64,000 nt of DNA, from assembly GCF_902506095.1 (NCBI RefSeq), contig NZ_LR733293.1, forward strand, positions 3,078,487 through 3,142,486, written 5' to 3'. Positions 1 to 8,108 of the stretch are shown piece by piece. The notes below the pieces were generated by a model. That model saw nothing but the letters and a program-made list of their open reading frames with translations. It was not told the DNA's origin and did not search any database. The number at the start of each line of letters is the position of its first letter. Positions within the stretch are counted from its first letter, which is position 1. Both the position numbers and the translations under genes were made by a program. The stretch is from Arthrobacter sp. 9AX. GTDB lineage: Bacteria; Actinomycetota; Actinomycetes; Actinomycetales; Micrococcaceae.

Positions 1-743
1 CCACCATGGAAAAGCTCGCCTCCGCGGGCACCATCAAGATCGGCACCAAGTACGACCAGCCCCTCTTCGGCCAGGTTGGCCTGGACGGCAAGCCTGTCGG
101 CTTCGACGTTGAAATCGGCAAGCTGATCGCTGCCAAGCTGGGCATCGCCGCGGACAAGATCGAGTGGTCCGAGACCGTTTCGGCCAACCGCGAACCCTTC
201 ATCGAGCAGGGCAAGGTTGACCTGGTGATCGCCACCTACACCATCAACGACAAGCGCAAGCAGGTTGTCAGCTTCGCCGGACCGTACTACGAGGCCGGCC
301 AGGCGCTGATGGTGAACAAGGACAACGACTCCATCAAGAAGCCCGAGGACGTTGCCGGCAAGAAGGTCTGCTCCGTGACCGGCTCCACCCCTGCCGCCAC
401 CATTGTGGACAAGTACAAGGCCGAACTGGTTCCGGCCGCCACGTACTCCGCCTGCCTTGAGCCGCTGCGCAACAAGCAGGTTGAAGCAGTCACCACGGAC
501 AACGTGATCCTCGCCGGCTTCGTGGACAAGGAACCGGACGCCTTCAAGCTCGCCTCGGACGAGACCTTCACCAAGGAGCCGTACGGCATCGGCCTGAAGA
601 AGGACGACACCGAGTTCCGCAACTGGATCAACGACCAGCTGGAGGCCTTCGACAAGGACGGCTCCTATAAGAAGGCCTGGGAAGCAACCGCAGGTTCAGT
701 CATCAAGACTGCTCCTCAGCTGCCCGCCATTGACCGCTACTAG
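1..743 (+). CDS. gluB: Glutamate ABC transporter substrate-binding protein (5' partial)
   Basis: Extracytoplasmic solute-binding protein that captures glutamate for an ABC importer. Only the mature domain is visible. The frame is open to the window edge, and the ATG at position 6 is followed directly by mature protein with no signal peptide or lipobox cysteine, so the true start lies upstream. About 245 residues show family 3 (PBP2 type) features: GFDVEIG near the N-terminus, the VIATYTINDKRK segment, a CSVTGST loop and an EPYGIGLKKDD motif near the C-terminus. Two permease genes follow in the same direction, as in corynebacterial gluABCD; the ATPase gene gluA would be expected just upstream of the window. 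Glutamate specificity is inferred from family resemblance and gene order. A related polar amino acid remains possible. Confidence 0.9.
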   Translation, partial: TMEKLASAGTIKIGTKYDQPLFGQVGLDGKPVGFDVEIGKLIAAKLGIAADKIEWSETVSANREPFIEQGKVDLVIATYTINDKRKQVVSFAGPYYEAGQALMVNKDNDSIKKPEDVAGKKVCSVTGSTPAATIVDKYKAELVPAATYSACLEPLRNKQVEAVTTDNVILAGFVDKEPDAFKLASDETFTKEPYGIGLKKDDTEFRNWINDQLEAFDKDGSYKKAWEATAGSVIKTAPQLPAIDRY

Positions 744-828
744 GTAATGCCAGTGGTTGCCGGGGCCGCATCCAGGCCCCGGCAACCACCGCCTTCACCC
801 CCGTCCACGCCCACAGCCGAAGGATCCA

Positions 829-1479
829 ATGGACGTCATTCTTGAAAACCTGCCCTTGTATTGGAACGGTTTTCTCCGCACACTTTTCCTCTCCGCAGTT
901 TCCGGAGTCATCGCACTGGTGCTTGGGACCCTGCTCGCGGCAGCCCGCGTTTCCCCGGTGGCAGCCCTCCGCGGCTTCAGCACCGTCTACGTGGAAGTTC
1001 TCCGGAACACCCCGCTGACCATCGCCTTCTTCTTCGCAGCCATCGTGCTCCCCCGGCTCGGCGTGAAATTCGAGCAGTTCGAAGTGGCCGCCATCATCGC
1101 CCTCAGTACCTACACCGCAGCGTTCATCGCCGAAGCTGTCCGCTCAGGTGTCAACAGTGTTCCCGTTGGCCAGGCCGAAGCCGCCCGCAGCATCGGCATG
1201 AACTTCGGCCAGGTCCTCAACCTCATCATCCTCCCGCAGGCCCTGCGGACGGTGATCCCGCCGTTGATCAACATCCTGATCGCCCTGGTCAAGAACTCGT
1301 CCGTGGCCGGCGCCTTCTTTGTCCTCGAACTGTTCGGCTACGGCCGCCAGCTGGCCAATGCCAACGGTGACGCCGTGATCCCCGTCCTGCTCGGCGTTGC
1401 GTTCTTCTATCTGCTCCTCACCGTTCCGCTGGGCATCCTGGCCAGCACGGTGGAACGAAAGGTGGCGATTGCCCGATGA
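829..1479 (+). CDS. gluC: Glutamate ABC transporter permease, GluC-type
   Basis: Integral membrane permease of the polar amino acid ABC importer family (HisM type), 216 residues. I choose the ATG at 829 because GAAGGA sits five bases upstream and the protein then begins MDVILENLPLYWNGF. The longer open frame back to 757 adds a proline/arginine-rich tail unlike family members. About five hydrophobic segments are visible. The EAA loop that contacts the ATPase reads EAARSIGMNFGQVLNLIILP at about residues 124-143. It follows gluB by about 85 bases and overlaps the next permease by four bases (ATGA), so the two permeases are translationally coupled and probably form a heterodimer. Confidence 0.92.
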   Translation: MDVILENLPLYWNGFLRTLFLSAVSGVIALVLGTLLAAARVSPVAALRGFSTVYVEVLRNTPLTIAFFFAAIVLPRLGVKFEQFEVAAIIALSTYTAAFIAEAVRSGVNSVPVGQAEAARSIGMNFGQVLNLIILPQALRTVIPPLINILIALVKNSSVAGAFFVLELFGYGRQLANANGDAVIPVLLGVAFFYLLLTVPLGILASTVERKVAIAR

Positions 1480-2315
1480 GCTCGGTACTCTACGACGTTC
1501 CCGGCCCCAAAGCCCGGCGCATCTCCCTGATCGGTTCGGTGGTGGGCTCGCTGCTGATCCTGGGCCTGCTCGCCTGGATCATCATGACCCTTGCCCAGCA
1601 GGGGATCTTCGAGGGCCGCCGCTGGCAGATCTTCACCCGCGGCGATGTCTGGACGCTCCTCGCCAACGGCCTTGGCGCCACCCTCAGCGCCGCGGCCCTG
1701 GCGGCAGTCATCGCCTTCCCGCTGGGACTGGCGCTGTGCCTGCTGCGCATCTCGGATGCCGCGTTCATCCGGGTTCCCACGCGGGTGGTGCTGGAGTTCC
1801 TCCGCGGCATGCCGGTGGTCCTGATGATGCTGTTCGTCCTGCTGGGCTTTGGCACGTCGTCCTTCGTCGCCGTCGTGACCGGCCTGGTGCTGTACAACTC
1901 CGCGGTGTTCGCGGAAATCATCCGCGCCGGCATCCAGTCCCTCCCCAAGGGGCAGCGCGAAGCCGGCATGGCCATCGGCCTGACCAGCTTCAAGTCGCGC
2001 ATGCTGATCGAACTGCCGCAGGCCATCCGGCGCATGATGCCATCACTGGTTGCGCAGATGGTGGTCCTCCTGAAGGACACCTCACTGGGCTACATCGTGG
2101 CGTACGGCGAACTCCTGCGTGCCGTCCAGGTGATGGCGGACTTCCTGGGCACCCAGTTCCTGTTCCCCATCTTCTTTGTGGCCGCGGCGATCTACATCGC
2201 CATCAACATCCTCGTATCCAGGATTGCGGTCTGGATCGAGCGGCGCGGTTCCAGGAAGGCCGCCGGTGGGGTTGCCAAGGCCGAGCCGGAAGCAGCCGAA
2301 GCAGCCGTCCCCTAG
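1476..2315 (+). CDS. gluD: Glutamate ABC transporter permease, GluD-type
   Basis: Second permease of the amino acid importer, 279 residues, a little longer than GluC because of an N-terminal cytoplasmic extension and a C-terminal tail rich in Ala, Glu and Lys. The EAA-type loop EAGMAIGLTSFKSRMLIELP is clear at about residues 161-180. The start ATG overlaps the gluC stop in ATGA, which supports coupled translation. Transcription probably ends in the strong hairpin at 2330-2375. The assignment as partner of GluC is secure from context; the substrate is inferred. Confidence 0.92.
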   Translation: MSSVLYDVPGPKARRISLIGSVVGSLLILGLLAWIIMTLAQQGIFEGRRWQIFTRGDVWTLLANGLGATLSAAALAAVIAFPLGLALCLLRISDAAFIRVPTRVVLEFLRGMPVVLMMLFVLLGFGTSSFVAVVTGLVLYNSAVFAEIIRAGIQSLPKGQREAGMAIGLTSFKSRMLIELPQAIRRMMPSLVAQMVVLLKDTSLGYIVAYGELLRAVQVMADFLGTQFLFPIFFVAAAIYIAINILVSRIAVWIERRGSRKAAGGVAKAEPEAAEAAVP

Positions 2316-2329
2316 CGGATCAAACAGCG

Positions 2330-2375
2330 ATGGCCCGGACCTTTGGCCCCTTTTGGGGGCGGCGGTCCGGGCCAT
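2330..2375. terminator. Hairpin terminator between gluD and dapE
   Basis: Perfect 12-bp inverted repeat: ATGGCCCGGACC at 2330-2341 and its complement at 2364-2375, with a 22-base loop, followed on the plus strand by TTGTGTTTG. It sits between two convergent genes and may serve both directions. The U-tract is only moderate. Confidence 0.7.
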
Positions 2376-2402
2376 TTGTGTTTGAGGGCCTGTCTTCTCG
2401 GG

Positions 2403-3539
2403 TCAGCCCGCCAGCCAGGCCTGCAGTGCCTGCAGGCACTTCCGGATGGCGTCCGCGTGCACGTGTTCGTTGTCCTTGTGCGCCAGCAGGGGGTCCCCCG
2501 GGCCGAAGTTCACTGCCGGGATGCCCAGTTCACTGAAACGCGCGACGTCGGTCCAGCCGTATTTGGGCTTGGGCTCGGCTCCCACTGCGGCCACGAAGGA
2601 CGCGGCAGCCGGGTGCTGGAGCCCGGGACGCGCCCCCGCGGCAGCGTCAGTGCGCACCACGTCAAAGCCCTCAAGCAGTTCCCGCACCACGGCTTCGGCC
2701 TGGTCCGGCGTTTTGTCCGGTGCGAACCGGTAATTGATCTCCACCACGCACTTGTCCGGAATGACGTTGCCCGCAGTCCCGCCGTTGATCCGGACCGCGT
2801 TTAAGCTCTCGCGGTAGTCCAGTCCGTCCACGTTGACTGTCAGCGGTTGGTACGCGGCCAGCCTTTCGAGGATGGGAGCCGCCGCGTGGATGGCATTGCT
2901 GCCCATCCAGGCCCGGGCCGAGTGGGCGGCCTCGCCCACCGTTGTGGCTTCGAACCTGCTGGTGCCGTTGCATCCGCCCTCCACGGTGCCGTCGGTGGGT
3001 TCGAGCAGGATGGCGAAGTCGCCGTCGAGCAGGTTCCCGTGGTTACGGACCAGCCGACCCAGGCCGCTTTTCACGGCTTCCACTTCCTCATGGTCGTAGA
3101 ACACAAAGGTGACGTCGCGCTTTGGGGCGGTCCCGCCGTCGAACATTCCCGCAGCGAGGGCGAGCTGCACGGCCACCCCGCCTTTCATGTCCGTGGCGCC
3201 GCGGCCGTACAGGACCCCTTGCCCGGGGACCCCAGACTCCCAGGTGATCGGAACCGTTCCCAGCGAACCCTCTGTCAGGGGCAGCGGGACGGTGTCCAGG
3301 TGTCCTGCGAGGATGACGCGTTCGGGGTTGCCCAGTTCGGTCCGGGCGATGATGGCGTCGCCGTCCCGCACAATGTGCAGTTCCGGGATGGTGCGCAGGG
3401 CAGCTTCGACGGCGTCGGCCAGCTCCGTTTCGTTGCCGGACACACTGTTGATGTCCATGATGGCGGCAGTCAGGAGGGCAACGTCCTGGCGGAGGTCAAG
3501 GGGAAGGATGGATGAGTCCGGGGCGGTTTCGGCAGTCAC
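2403..3539 (-). CDS. dapE: Succinyl-diaminopimelate desuccinylase
   Basis: Hydrolyses N-succinyl-LL-2,6-diaminopimelate to LL-diaminopimelate and succinate in the succinylase branch of lysine and peptidoglycan precursor synthesis. It is a cytoplasmic di-zinc M20 peptidase-family enzyme of 378 residues. Metal and catalytic motifs are present: AGHLDTVP (His, Asp), GRGATDMKGG (bridging Asp), FYDHEEVEA (catalytic Glu pair), LLEPTDG and the late LLAHKDNEHV histidine. The lid/dimerisation domain lies between, at about residues 180-290. It is divergent from dapD with only about 50 bases between starts, so the two probably share a promoter region, as in mycobacteria (Rv1201c/Rv1202). Length and motifs are normal. 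Confidence 0.95.
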   Translation of the reverse strand: MTAETAPDSSILPLDLRQDVALLTAAIMDINSVSGNETELADAVEAALRTIPELHIVRDGDAIIARTELGNPERVILAGHLDTVPLPLTEGSLGTVPITWESGVPGQGVLYGRGATDMKGGVAVQLALAAGMFDGGTAPKRDVTFVFYDHEEVEAVKSGLGRLVRNHGNLLDGDFAILLEPTDGTVEGGCNGTSRFEATTVGEAAHSARAWMGSNAIHAAAPILERLAAYQPLTVNVDGLDYRESLNAVRINGGTAGNVIPDKCVVEINYRFAPDKTPDQAEAVVRELLEGFDVVRTDAAAGARPGLQHPAAASFVAAVGAEPKPKYGWTDVARFSELGIPAVNFGPGDPLLAHKDNEHVHADAIRKCLQALQAWLAG

Positions 3540-3589
3540 GAAGCCAGTCTAGTTCGGAGCAGGTCCCTGCCCGTCGATAGACTGGGGCA

Positions 3590-4618
3590 ATGACTGAGAC
3601 TGCTTCCTCCGCTGTGCCCGAAACACTGAACGCCACCACCGACCACCGCTCCGCCTACGGCTTTGGCGTGGCCACCATTGCCACCGGCAACGGTGATGCC
3701 ACTGTCCTGGACGTCTGGTTCCCCGCACCGGCCCTGGGCGTCGCTGCAGAACACCTGCGCGCAGTGGAGAACGCGGAAGAAGCGCTCACCCGCATCGCCG
3801 AAGCCGGCACGGACGAGGACCGCGGCACCGAACAGAAGGTGGTCTTTGTCCAGATCAACCTCGACGAAGCCCCGGCTGACACCGCTGACGCCTACCTGCG
3901 CCTGCACCTGCTCTCGCACCGCCTGGTCCGGCCGAACACCATCAACCTGGACGGGATCTTCGGCAAGCTGCCCAACGTCGTCTGGACCAACTTCGGCCCG
4001 GCCGCCGTGGAGGGCTTCGAACTGACCCGCGCCCGGCTGCGGCGCCGCGGCGCAGTCACCGTCTACGGCATCGACAAGTTCCCGCGCATGGTGGACTACG
4101 TTGTGCCCACCGGCGTCAGGATTGCCGACGCCGACCGGGTCCGCCTGGGTGCGCACCTTGCTGAAGGCACCACCGTTATGCACGAAGGCTTCGTCAACTT
4201 CAATGCGGGCACCCTGGGCACGTCCATGGTTGAAGGCCGCATCTCCGCCGGTGTGGTCACCGGCGACGGCAGCGACGTGGGCGGCGGCGCCTCCATCATG
4301 GGCACCCTGTCCGGAGGCGGCAAGGAAAAGATCACCATCGGCGAACGCGTGCTGCTCGGTGCGAACTCCGGCGTGGGCATCAGCATCGGCGACGACTCGG
4401 TGGTGGAAGCCGGCCTTTACGTCACGGCGGGCACCCGCGTCCGCATCCCCGGCCCCAAGGACGAGGTGGGCGAGGACACCACCAAGATCGTTAAGGCCGC
4501 GGAACTCTCCGGCGTCCCCAACCTGCTGTTCCGCCGCAACTCCACCACCGGCGCCGTGGAGGTACTCCCCCGCGCCGGCCAGACCGTGGAACTGAACGAC
4601 GCCCTGCACGCCAACTGA
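3590..4618 (+). CDS. dapD: 2,3,4,5-tetrahydropyridine-2,6-dicarboxylate N-succinyltransferase
   Basis: Transfers succinyl from succinyl-CoA to tetrahydrodipicolinate, the step that opens the succinylase route to diaminopimelate. 342 residues, of the actinobacterial DapD type rather than the shorter proteobacterial one. The N-terminal domain (about 1-150) precedes a left-handed beta-helix visible as hexapeptide-like repeats: [20 protein letters not shown], then [27 protein letters not shown] split over coils at about residues 185-270. The RBS-like GGGGC lies just before the ATG. It is divergent from dapE and followed seven bases later by a secreted lysozyme-like protein gene, suggesting co-transcription. 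It probably forms a homotrimer, as in the family. Confidence 0.95.
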   Translation: MTETASSAVPETLNATTDHRSAYGFGVATIATGNGDATVLDVWFPAPALGVAAEHLRAVENAEEALTRIAEAGTDEDRGTEQKVVFVQINLDEAPADTADAYLRLHLLSHRLVRPNTINLDGIFGKLPNVVWTNFGPAAVEGFELTRARLRRRGAVTVYGIDKFPRMVDYVVPTGVRIADADRVRLGAHLAEGTTVMHEGFVNFNAGTLGTSMVEGRISAGVVTGDGSDVGGGASIMGTLSGGGKEKITIGERVLLGANSGVGISIGDDSVVEAGLYVTAGTRVRIPGPKDEVGEDTTKIVKAAELSGVPNLLFRRNSTTGAVEVLPRAGQTVELNDALHAN

Positions 4619-4624
4619 TCCTGG

Positions 4625-5476
4625 ATGTCACGACGACGCGGTCTGCGCCGCCTTCTGGTGCTGCTGCTCACGCTCGCACTGGTGGCTGGCGGCGTCTATG
4701 CGGCGGTGTTTTTTGTGCAGCGTTCCGAGACCCTCGTTTCGGAGCGCTGCACCGCCGTCGTTAATGGTCAGACGGCGGAACTGGCTCCCGACCAGGCTGT
4801 CTACGCCTCCCTGATCACCGCCGTGGCCGTCCAGCGGGGCCTCCCGCCGCGGGCCGCCACCATCGCCCTGGCCACCGCGATGCAGGAATCCAAGCTGCGC
4901 AACATCGGGCACGGGGACCAGGCCGGCCCGGATTCGCGGGGCCTCTTCCAGCAGCGTCCCTCACAGGGCTGGGGAACGGAGGAGCAGGTCATGGACCCCT
5001 TCTACGCCACCAACGCCTTCTACGATGCACTGGTGAAGATCCCGGGCTACGAGTCGCTGGAAATCACGGACGCGGCTCAGCGCGTACAGCGCTCCGCCTT
5101 CCCCGCCGCGTATGCCCAGCATGAGCAGATGGGACGCTTCTTTGCCTCTGGCTTGTCCGGCCAGACTCCTGAGGCAGTCCAGTGCACCCTCCGCTCGGCA
5201 GGTGCCGCGGGCGATCCCGCGGCCGTTGCCGACAAGCTTGCCCAGGCCTACGGCGTCCCGGCGTCGGCCCTGGACAGTCAGACGCTGGTGGTGGACGCTG
5301 ACGGCAGCCAGGCATGGTCCGTGGCGCAGTGGGCCGTAGCCAACGCCAAGTCACTGGACGTCACCGAGGTGGAGGTGGCCGGGCGGAGCTGGAACCGGAC
5401 AGAGCGGGACGGCTGGCAGGAGTCTGATGCCCCAGATGGCCAGGTGCGGATTACGGTGTCCCCGGCCAACGCCTGA
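4625..5476 (+). CDS. Membrane-anchored protein with lysozyme/transglycosylase-like domain
   Basis: 283 residues. Residues 1-9 are basic, followed by a hydrophobic segment at about 10-31 that acts as signal anchor or signal peptide. The extracytoplasmic part contains ATAMQESKLRNIGHGD (about 83-98) and DSRGLFQQRPSQGWG, the pattern of the SLT/lysozyme-like fold with Glu88 as candidate catalytic acid. The C-terminal third (about 195-283) is not recognised. It starts seven bases after dapD, so it is probably in the same operon, which fits a role in cell-wall turnover. Actual muralytic activity is inferred from the fold only. Many actinobacterial relatives are annotated as hypothetical. Confidence 0.75.
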   Translation: MSRRRGLRRLLVLLLTLALVAGGVYAAVFFVQRSETLVSERCTAVVNGQTAELAPDQAVYASLITAVAVQRGLPPRAATIALATAMQESKLRNIGHGDQAGPDSRGLFQQRPSQGWGTEEQVMDPFYATNAFYDALVKIPGYESLEITDAAQRVQRSAFPAAYAQHEQMGRFFASGLSGQTPEAVQCTLRSAGAAGDPAAVADKLAQAYGVPASALDSQTLVVDADGSQAWSVAQWAVANAKSLDVTEVEVAGRSWNRTERDGWQESDAPDGQVRITVSPANA

Positions 5477-5494
5477 GATCCGCCCGCCGGTCCT

Positions 5495-6106
5495 TTAGAC
5501 GAGGATTTCCACCACGGGCTGGACATAGCTCCGGAACAGCTCCGGCTGGCCCATCAGCTGGCGGCTCATGATGATCTTGTCCGGCTCGAGGTACCAGGCC
5601 CGCTGCTCATTCAACGGCAGTTCGATAATGGTCAGCTTGAAGTCCCTGGCGTTGCGGCCCACTTCCATCAGTCTGTCGTCCACCATGTCCTCCAGCAGCT
5701 GGTCGGCACCGTTGGCGGCCCGCTCCGCTTCAAGTTCGGCGTACTCGCTCCGGCGTTCCCGTGCCCAGGTGAGGGCAGAACCGAAGTGCGCCTGGAGGAC
5801 GCGCTGCAGGGCCGGCGAGTTGCCGAAGGCCTCGAAGCCGGGCGGGGACAGTTCCGGCGACGTCTGCGGGTAAGCCTTCAGCAGCTGCTCCCACCAGGCC
5901 TCCCATTCGGTCTTGAGTACGCTCAGCCCGCCCACATCGGCAGTGAGATGGGAATGGTCGGCAGGGCGGACCTTGGGAGCTGCATGGGAAAGGGCCGGAT
6001 GGCCCGCTCCGTCGAGTCCGGCGGTATCGCGGATGAACAGGGCGATCATCATCGGTCCGGACGTGTCGGTGGTGATCTGCCACCCGGAACCGGTCTTTTG
6101 CTGCAT
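5495..6106 (-). CDS. Conserved hypothetical protein
   Basis: 203 residues, soluble, with no signal peptide or membrane span. I do not recognise a named domain. The N-terminus (MQQKTGSGWQITTD) leads into a mixed region with a WEAWWEQLLKAYP segment (about 68-81), a charged helical stretch rich in Arg and Glu at about 115-140, and a C-terminal part containing LTIIELPLNEQRAWYLEPDK followed by QPVVEILV. Codon use matches the neighbours and the frame is intact. It converges on the lysozyme-like gene with an 18-base gap and is not obviously in an operon. Function unknown. Confidence 0.7.
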   Translation of the reverse strand: MQQKTGSGWQITTDTSGPMMIALFIRDTAGLDGAGHPALSHAAPKVRPADHSHLTADVGGLSVLKTEWEAWWEQLLKAYPQTSPELSPPGFEAFGNSPALQRVLQAHFGSALTWARERRSEYAELEAERAANGADQLLEDMVDDRLMEVGRNARDFKLTIIELPLNEQRAWYLEPDKIIMSRQLMGQPELFRSYVQPVVEILV

Positions 6107-6204
6107 CCGTGGTCCTTCCCTGGCGCGCTCCTGCCGGGTCTGGTGATCCCGTGTTACGCCCCGGCTATCAGTCTATTCCCACACCTTGCCGAGGTTAATG
6201 GAAT

Positions 6205-6813
6205 TCACCGTGCCAACCCGTTGAGGTGCCGCTCCAGGACATCGGTGCACATCCGGGCCGTCATCCAGCCCGGCTGAAGGAGCGCGTGCATGCACAGTCC
6301 ATCCAGGGTGGCCAGGAGCCTCTCCGCCTCCACCACCAGCGCCTCCTCGGATTCATCGGCAGGCACCAGCGCGGTGATGACCCGGCCCATCAGGGCGGCC
6401 ACCTCCCGGTGGCTGCGGTCGGCCTCCGCGGCAAGGAAAGGGCGGATCCTGGCGGCGTTGCGGAACGCCATCCACACGCACGCTTCCACCGCGCGCTGCT
6501 CGTCCAGCGGCAGGAGTTCGCCCAGCAGTGTTAAAACCGCCCCCAGATGTTCGGGGCTTGCGGGGGCGTGGCGCTGCAGTTCGGGCAACGCCTTTTCCAC
6601 CCTGGCCACAATGCTGTCGATCACCGTGGCAAAGGAGAAGGCCAGCAGTTCCTCGCTGCCGGCAAAGTAGTGCCGCACCGAGCCGACCGCGAGACCGGCC
6701 TCTTCCGCCACCTCACGGAGGGACGCCCTCTCCAGTCCGTCGACGGCGATGATCCGCCAGACTGCTTCCACCACTTCCTGGCGCCGGGCTGCGGCATGAA
6801 CAATTTTAGGCAC
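6205..6813 (-). CDS. TetR family transcriptional regulator
   Basis: 202 residues. The N-terminal helix-turn-helix lies at about 20-50, with ASLREVAEEAGLAVGSVRHY as the recognition part, followed by the usual all-helical ligand and dimerisation domain. The C-terminal region, with AVEACVWMAFRNAARIRPFL and LDGLCMHALLQPG, resembles the BetI/PksA-type TetR_C domain. It is divergent from galE with about 130 bases between starts, but a sugar epimerase is not a usual TetR target, so the regulated gene is uncertain. Repressor role and ligand are not visible in the sequence. Confidence 0.88.
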   Translation of the reverse strand: MPKIVHAAARRQEVVEAVWRIIAVDGLERASLREVAEEAGLAVGSVRHYFAGSEELLAFSFATVIDSIVARVEKALPELQRHAPASPEHLGAVLTLLGELLPLDEQRAVEACVWMAFRNAARIRPFLAAEADRSHREVAALMGRVITALVPADESEEALVVEAERLLATLDGLCMHALLQPGWMTARMCTDVLERHLNGLAR

Positions 6814-6943
6814 TGTTCTTATTTAGCACACCCGTGCTCACATCCAGGTTGTGGGCACGGCTTCTGCCGTAAAGCCCCGTCATCCTGCCCGGAATTCGAA
6901 AGGCACCGGCGGAACCGGCGGCTTGTGGGATAGCGTTGGGACC

Positions 6944-7957
6944 ATGAAAATTCTGGTCACAGGGGGCACCGGGTACATCGGTTCCCACACTGTTCTGTCC
7001 CTGCAGGAAGCCGGCCACGACGTGCTGGTCATCGACAACCTGGTCAACTCCAGCGAGGAGTCCCTCCGCAGGGTCGCCGAACTCACCGGCAAGACCGCGG
7101 ATTTCCATAACGTTGACCTCGTGGACGAAGCCGCAGTCGAGCGTGTCTTCGCCGGCAACGATGTGGATGCCGTCATCCACTTCGCCGGCCTCAAGGCCGT
7201 GGGCGAATCCGTGCGTGAACCGCTGAACTACTACTACAACAACCTCGTTGGCACCCTGAACCTGATCCGGGCCATGGACAAGCATGATGTCCGGTCCATC
7301 GTCTTCAGCTCCTCTGCCACCGTCTACGGCGAGCACAACCCCATCCCCTATGTCGAGAAGATGGAAATCGGCGCGAACAACCCCTACGGCCGCACCAAGG
7401 AACAGATTGAGGACATCCTCTCCGACCTCGGCGCCGCCGACTCCCGCTGGCACATCGCACTGCTGCGCTACTTCAACCCCGTCGGCGCCCACCCCTCCGG
7501 CCGGATTGGTGAAGACCCCCAGGGCATCCCCAACAACCTCGTGCCCTTCATCGCCCAGGTAGCCGTCGGCCGCCGCGAGAAACTGATGGTCTTCGGCGGC
7601 GACTACGACACCCCCGACGGCACCTGCCTGCGCGACTACATCCACGTCACCGACCTCGCCGAAGGCCACGTCGCCGCCCTGAACCACATCGCCGGCCGCG
7701 CCGGGGTGTTCCGTTGGAACCTCGGCTCCGGGAAGGGCTCCTCCGTCCTGGAGGTCCTGCGCTCTTTCGAAAAGGCCGTCGGCAAGCCCATCCCGTACGA
7801 GATCACCGGCCGCCGCGCCGGGGACCTGCCCGCCTTCTGGGCCGACGCCACCTCAGCCCTCGCGGACCTCAGCTGGTCCACCACCAAAACGGTGGACGAG
7901 ATGTGCGAAGACCACTGGCGCTGGCAGAAAAACAACCCCCAAGGCTACAACGCCTGA
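6944..7957 (+). CDS. galE: UDP-glucose 4-epimerase
   Basis: Interconverts UDP-glucose and UDP-galactose with tightly bound NAD+, in the Leloir pathway and in cell-surface glycan supply. 337 residues, the normal length. The start is the ATG at 6944, giving MKILVTGGTGYIGSHT with the Rossmann motif GGTGYIG at 7-13. The frame remains open upstream to 6851, but those residues do not belong to the family. The SDR catalytic pair is present as a Ser/Thr-rich SSSATVYG followed by NPYGRTK (Tyr and Lys). It is followed by an unusual perfect 20-bp hairpin at 7973-8021. With galU at 44.8 kb, the window holds both UDP-hexose enzymes, but not clustered. Confidence 0.95.
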   Translation: MKILVTGGTGYIGSHTVLSLQEAGHDVLVIDNLVNSSEESLRRVAELTGKTADFHNVDLVDEAAVERVFAGNDVDAVIHFAGLKAVGESVREPLNYYYNNLVGTLNLIRAMDKHDVRSIVFSSSATVYGEHNPIPYVEKMEIGANNPYGRTKEQIEDILSDLGAADSRWHIALLRYFNPVGAHPSGRIGEDPQGIPNNLVPFIAQVAVGRREKLMVFGGDYDTPDGTCLRDYIHVTDLAEGHVAALNHIAGRAGVFRWNLGSGKGSSVLEVLRSFEKAVGKPIPYEITGRRAGDLPAFWADATSALADLSWSTTKTVDEMCEDHWRWQKNNPQGYNA

Positions 7958-7972
7958 CCATTTCCGCGTCGC

Positions 7973-8021
7973 TTGCTCCGTAACTGCCGTTTGAGCCCTC
8001 AAAACGGCAGTTACGGAGCAA
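7973..8021. repeat. Perfect 20-bp inverted repeat downstream of galE
   Basis: TTGCTCCGTAACTGCCGTTT at 7973-7992 and its exact reverse complement at 8002-8021 flank a 9-base loop. Pairing can continue for three more base pairs after one bulged A. There is no U-tract on either side, so it is not a textbook intrinsic terminator. A separate hairpin with a U-rich tail for gltA lies 30 bases further on. It looks like a palindromic extragenic element; whether it recurs in the genome cannot be seen here. Confidence 0.7.
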
Positions 8022-8050
8022 TCGATGAGATAAAGCCGGTAACTAAAGAA

Positions 8051-8085
8051 AACGGCCGCCCACCTCAGTGAGGTGGGCGGCCGTT
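8051..8085 (-). terminator. Intrinsic terminator of gltA
   Basis: A 15-bp GC-rich stem (8051-8065 paired with 8071-8085, core CGGCCGCCCACCT) with a five-base loop, followed on the minus strand by TTTTCTTTAG. It lies 24 bases beyond the gltA stop in the direction of gltA transcription. Confidence 0.85.
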
Positions 8086-8108
8086 GTCGTTATTCGGCAG
8101 GTCGGGAT

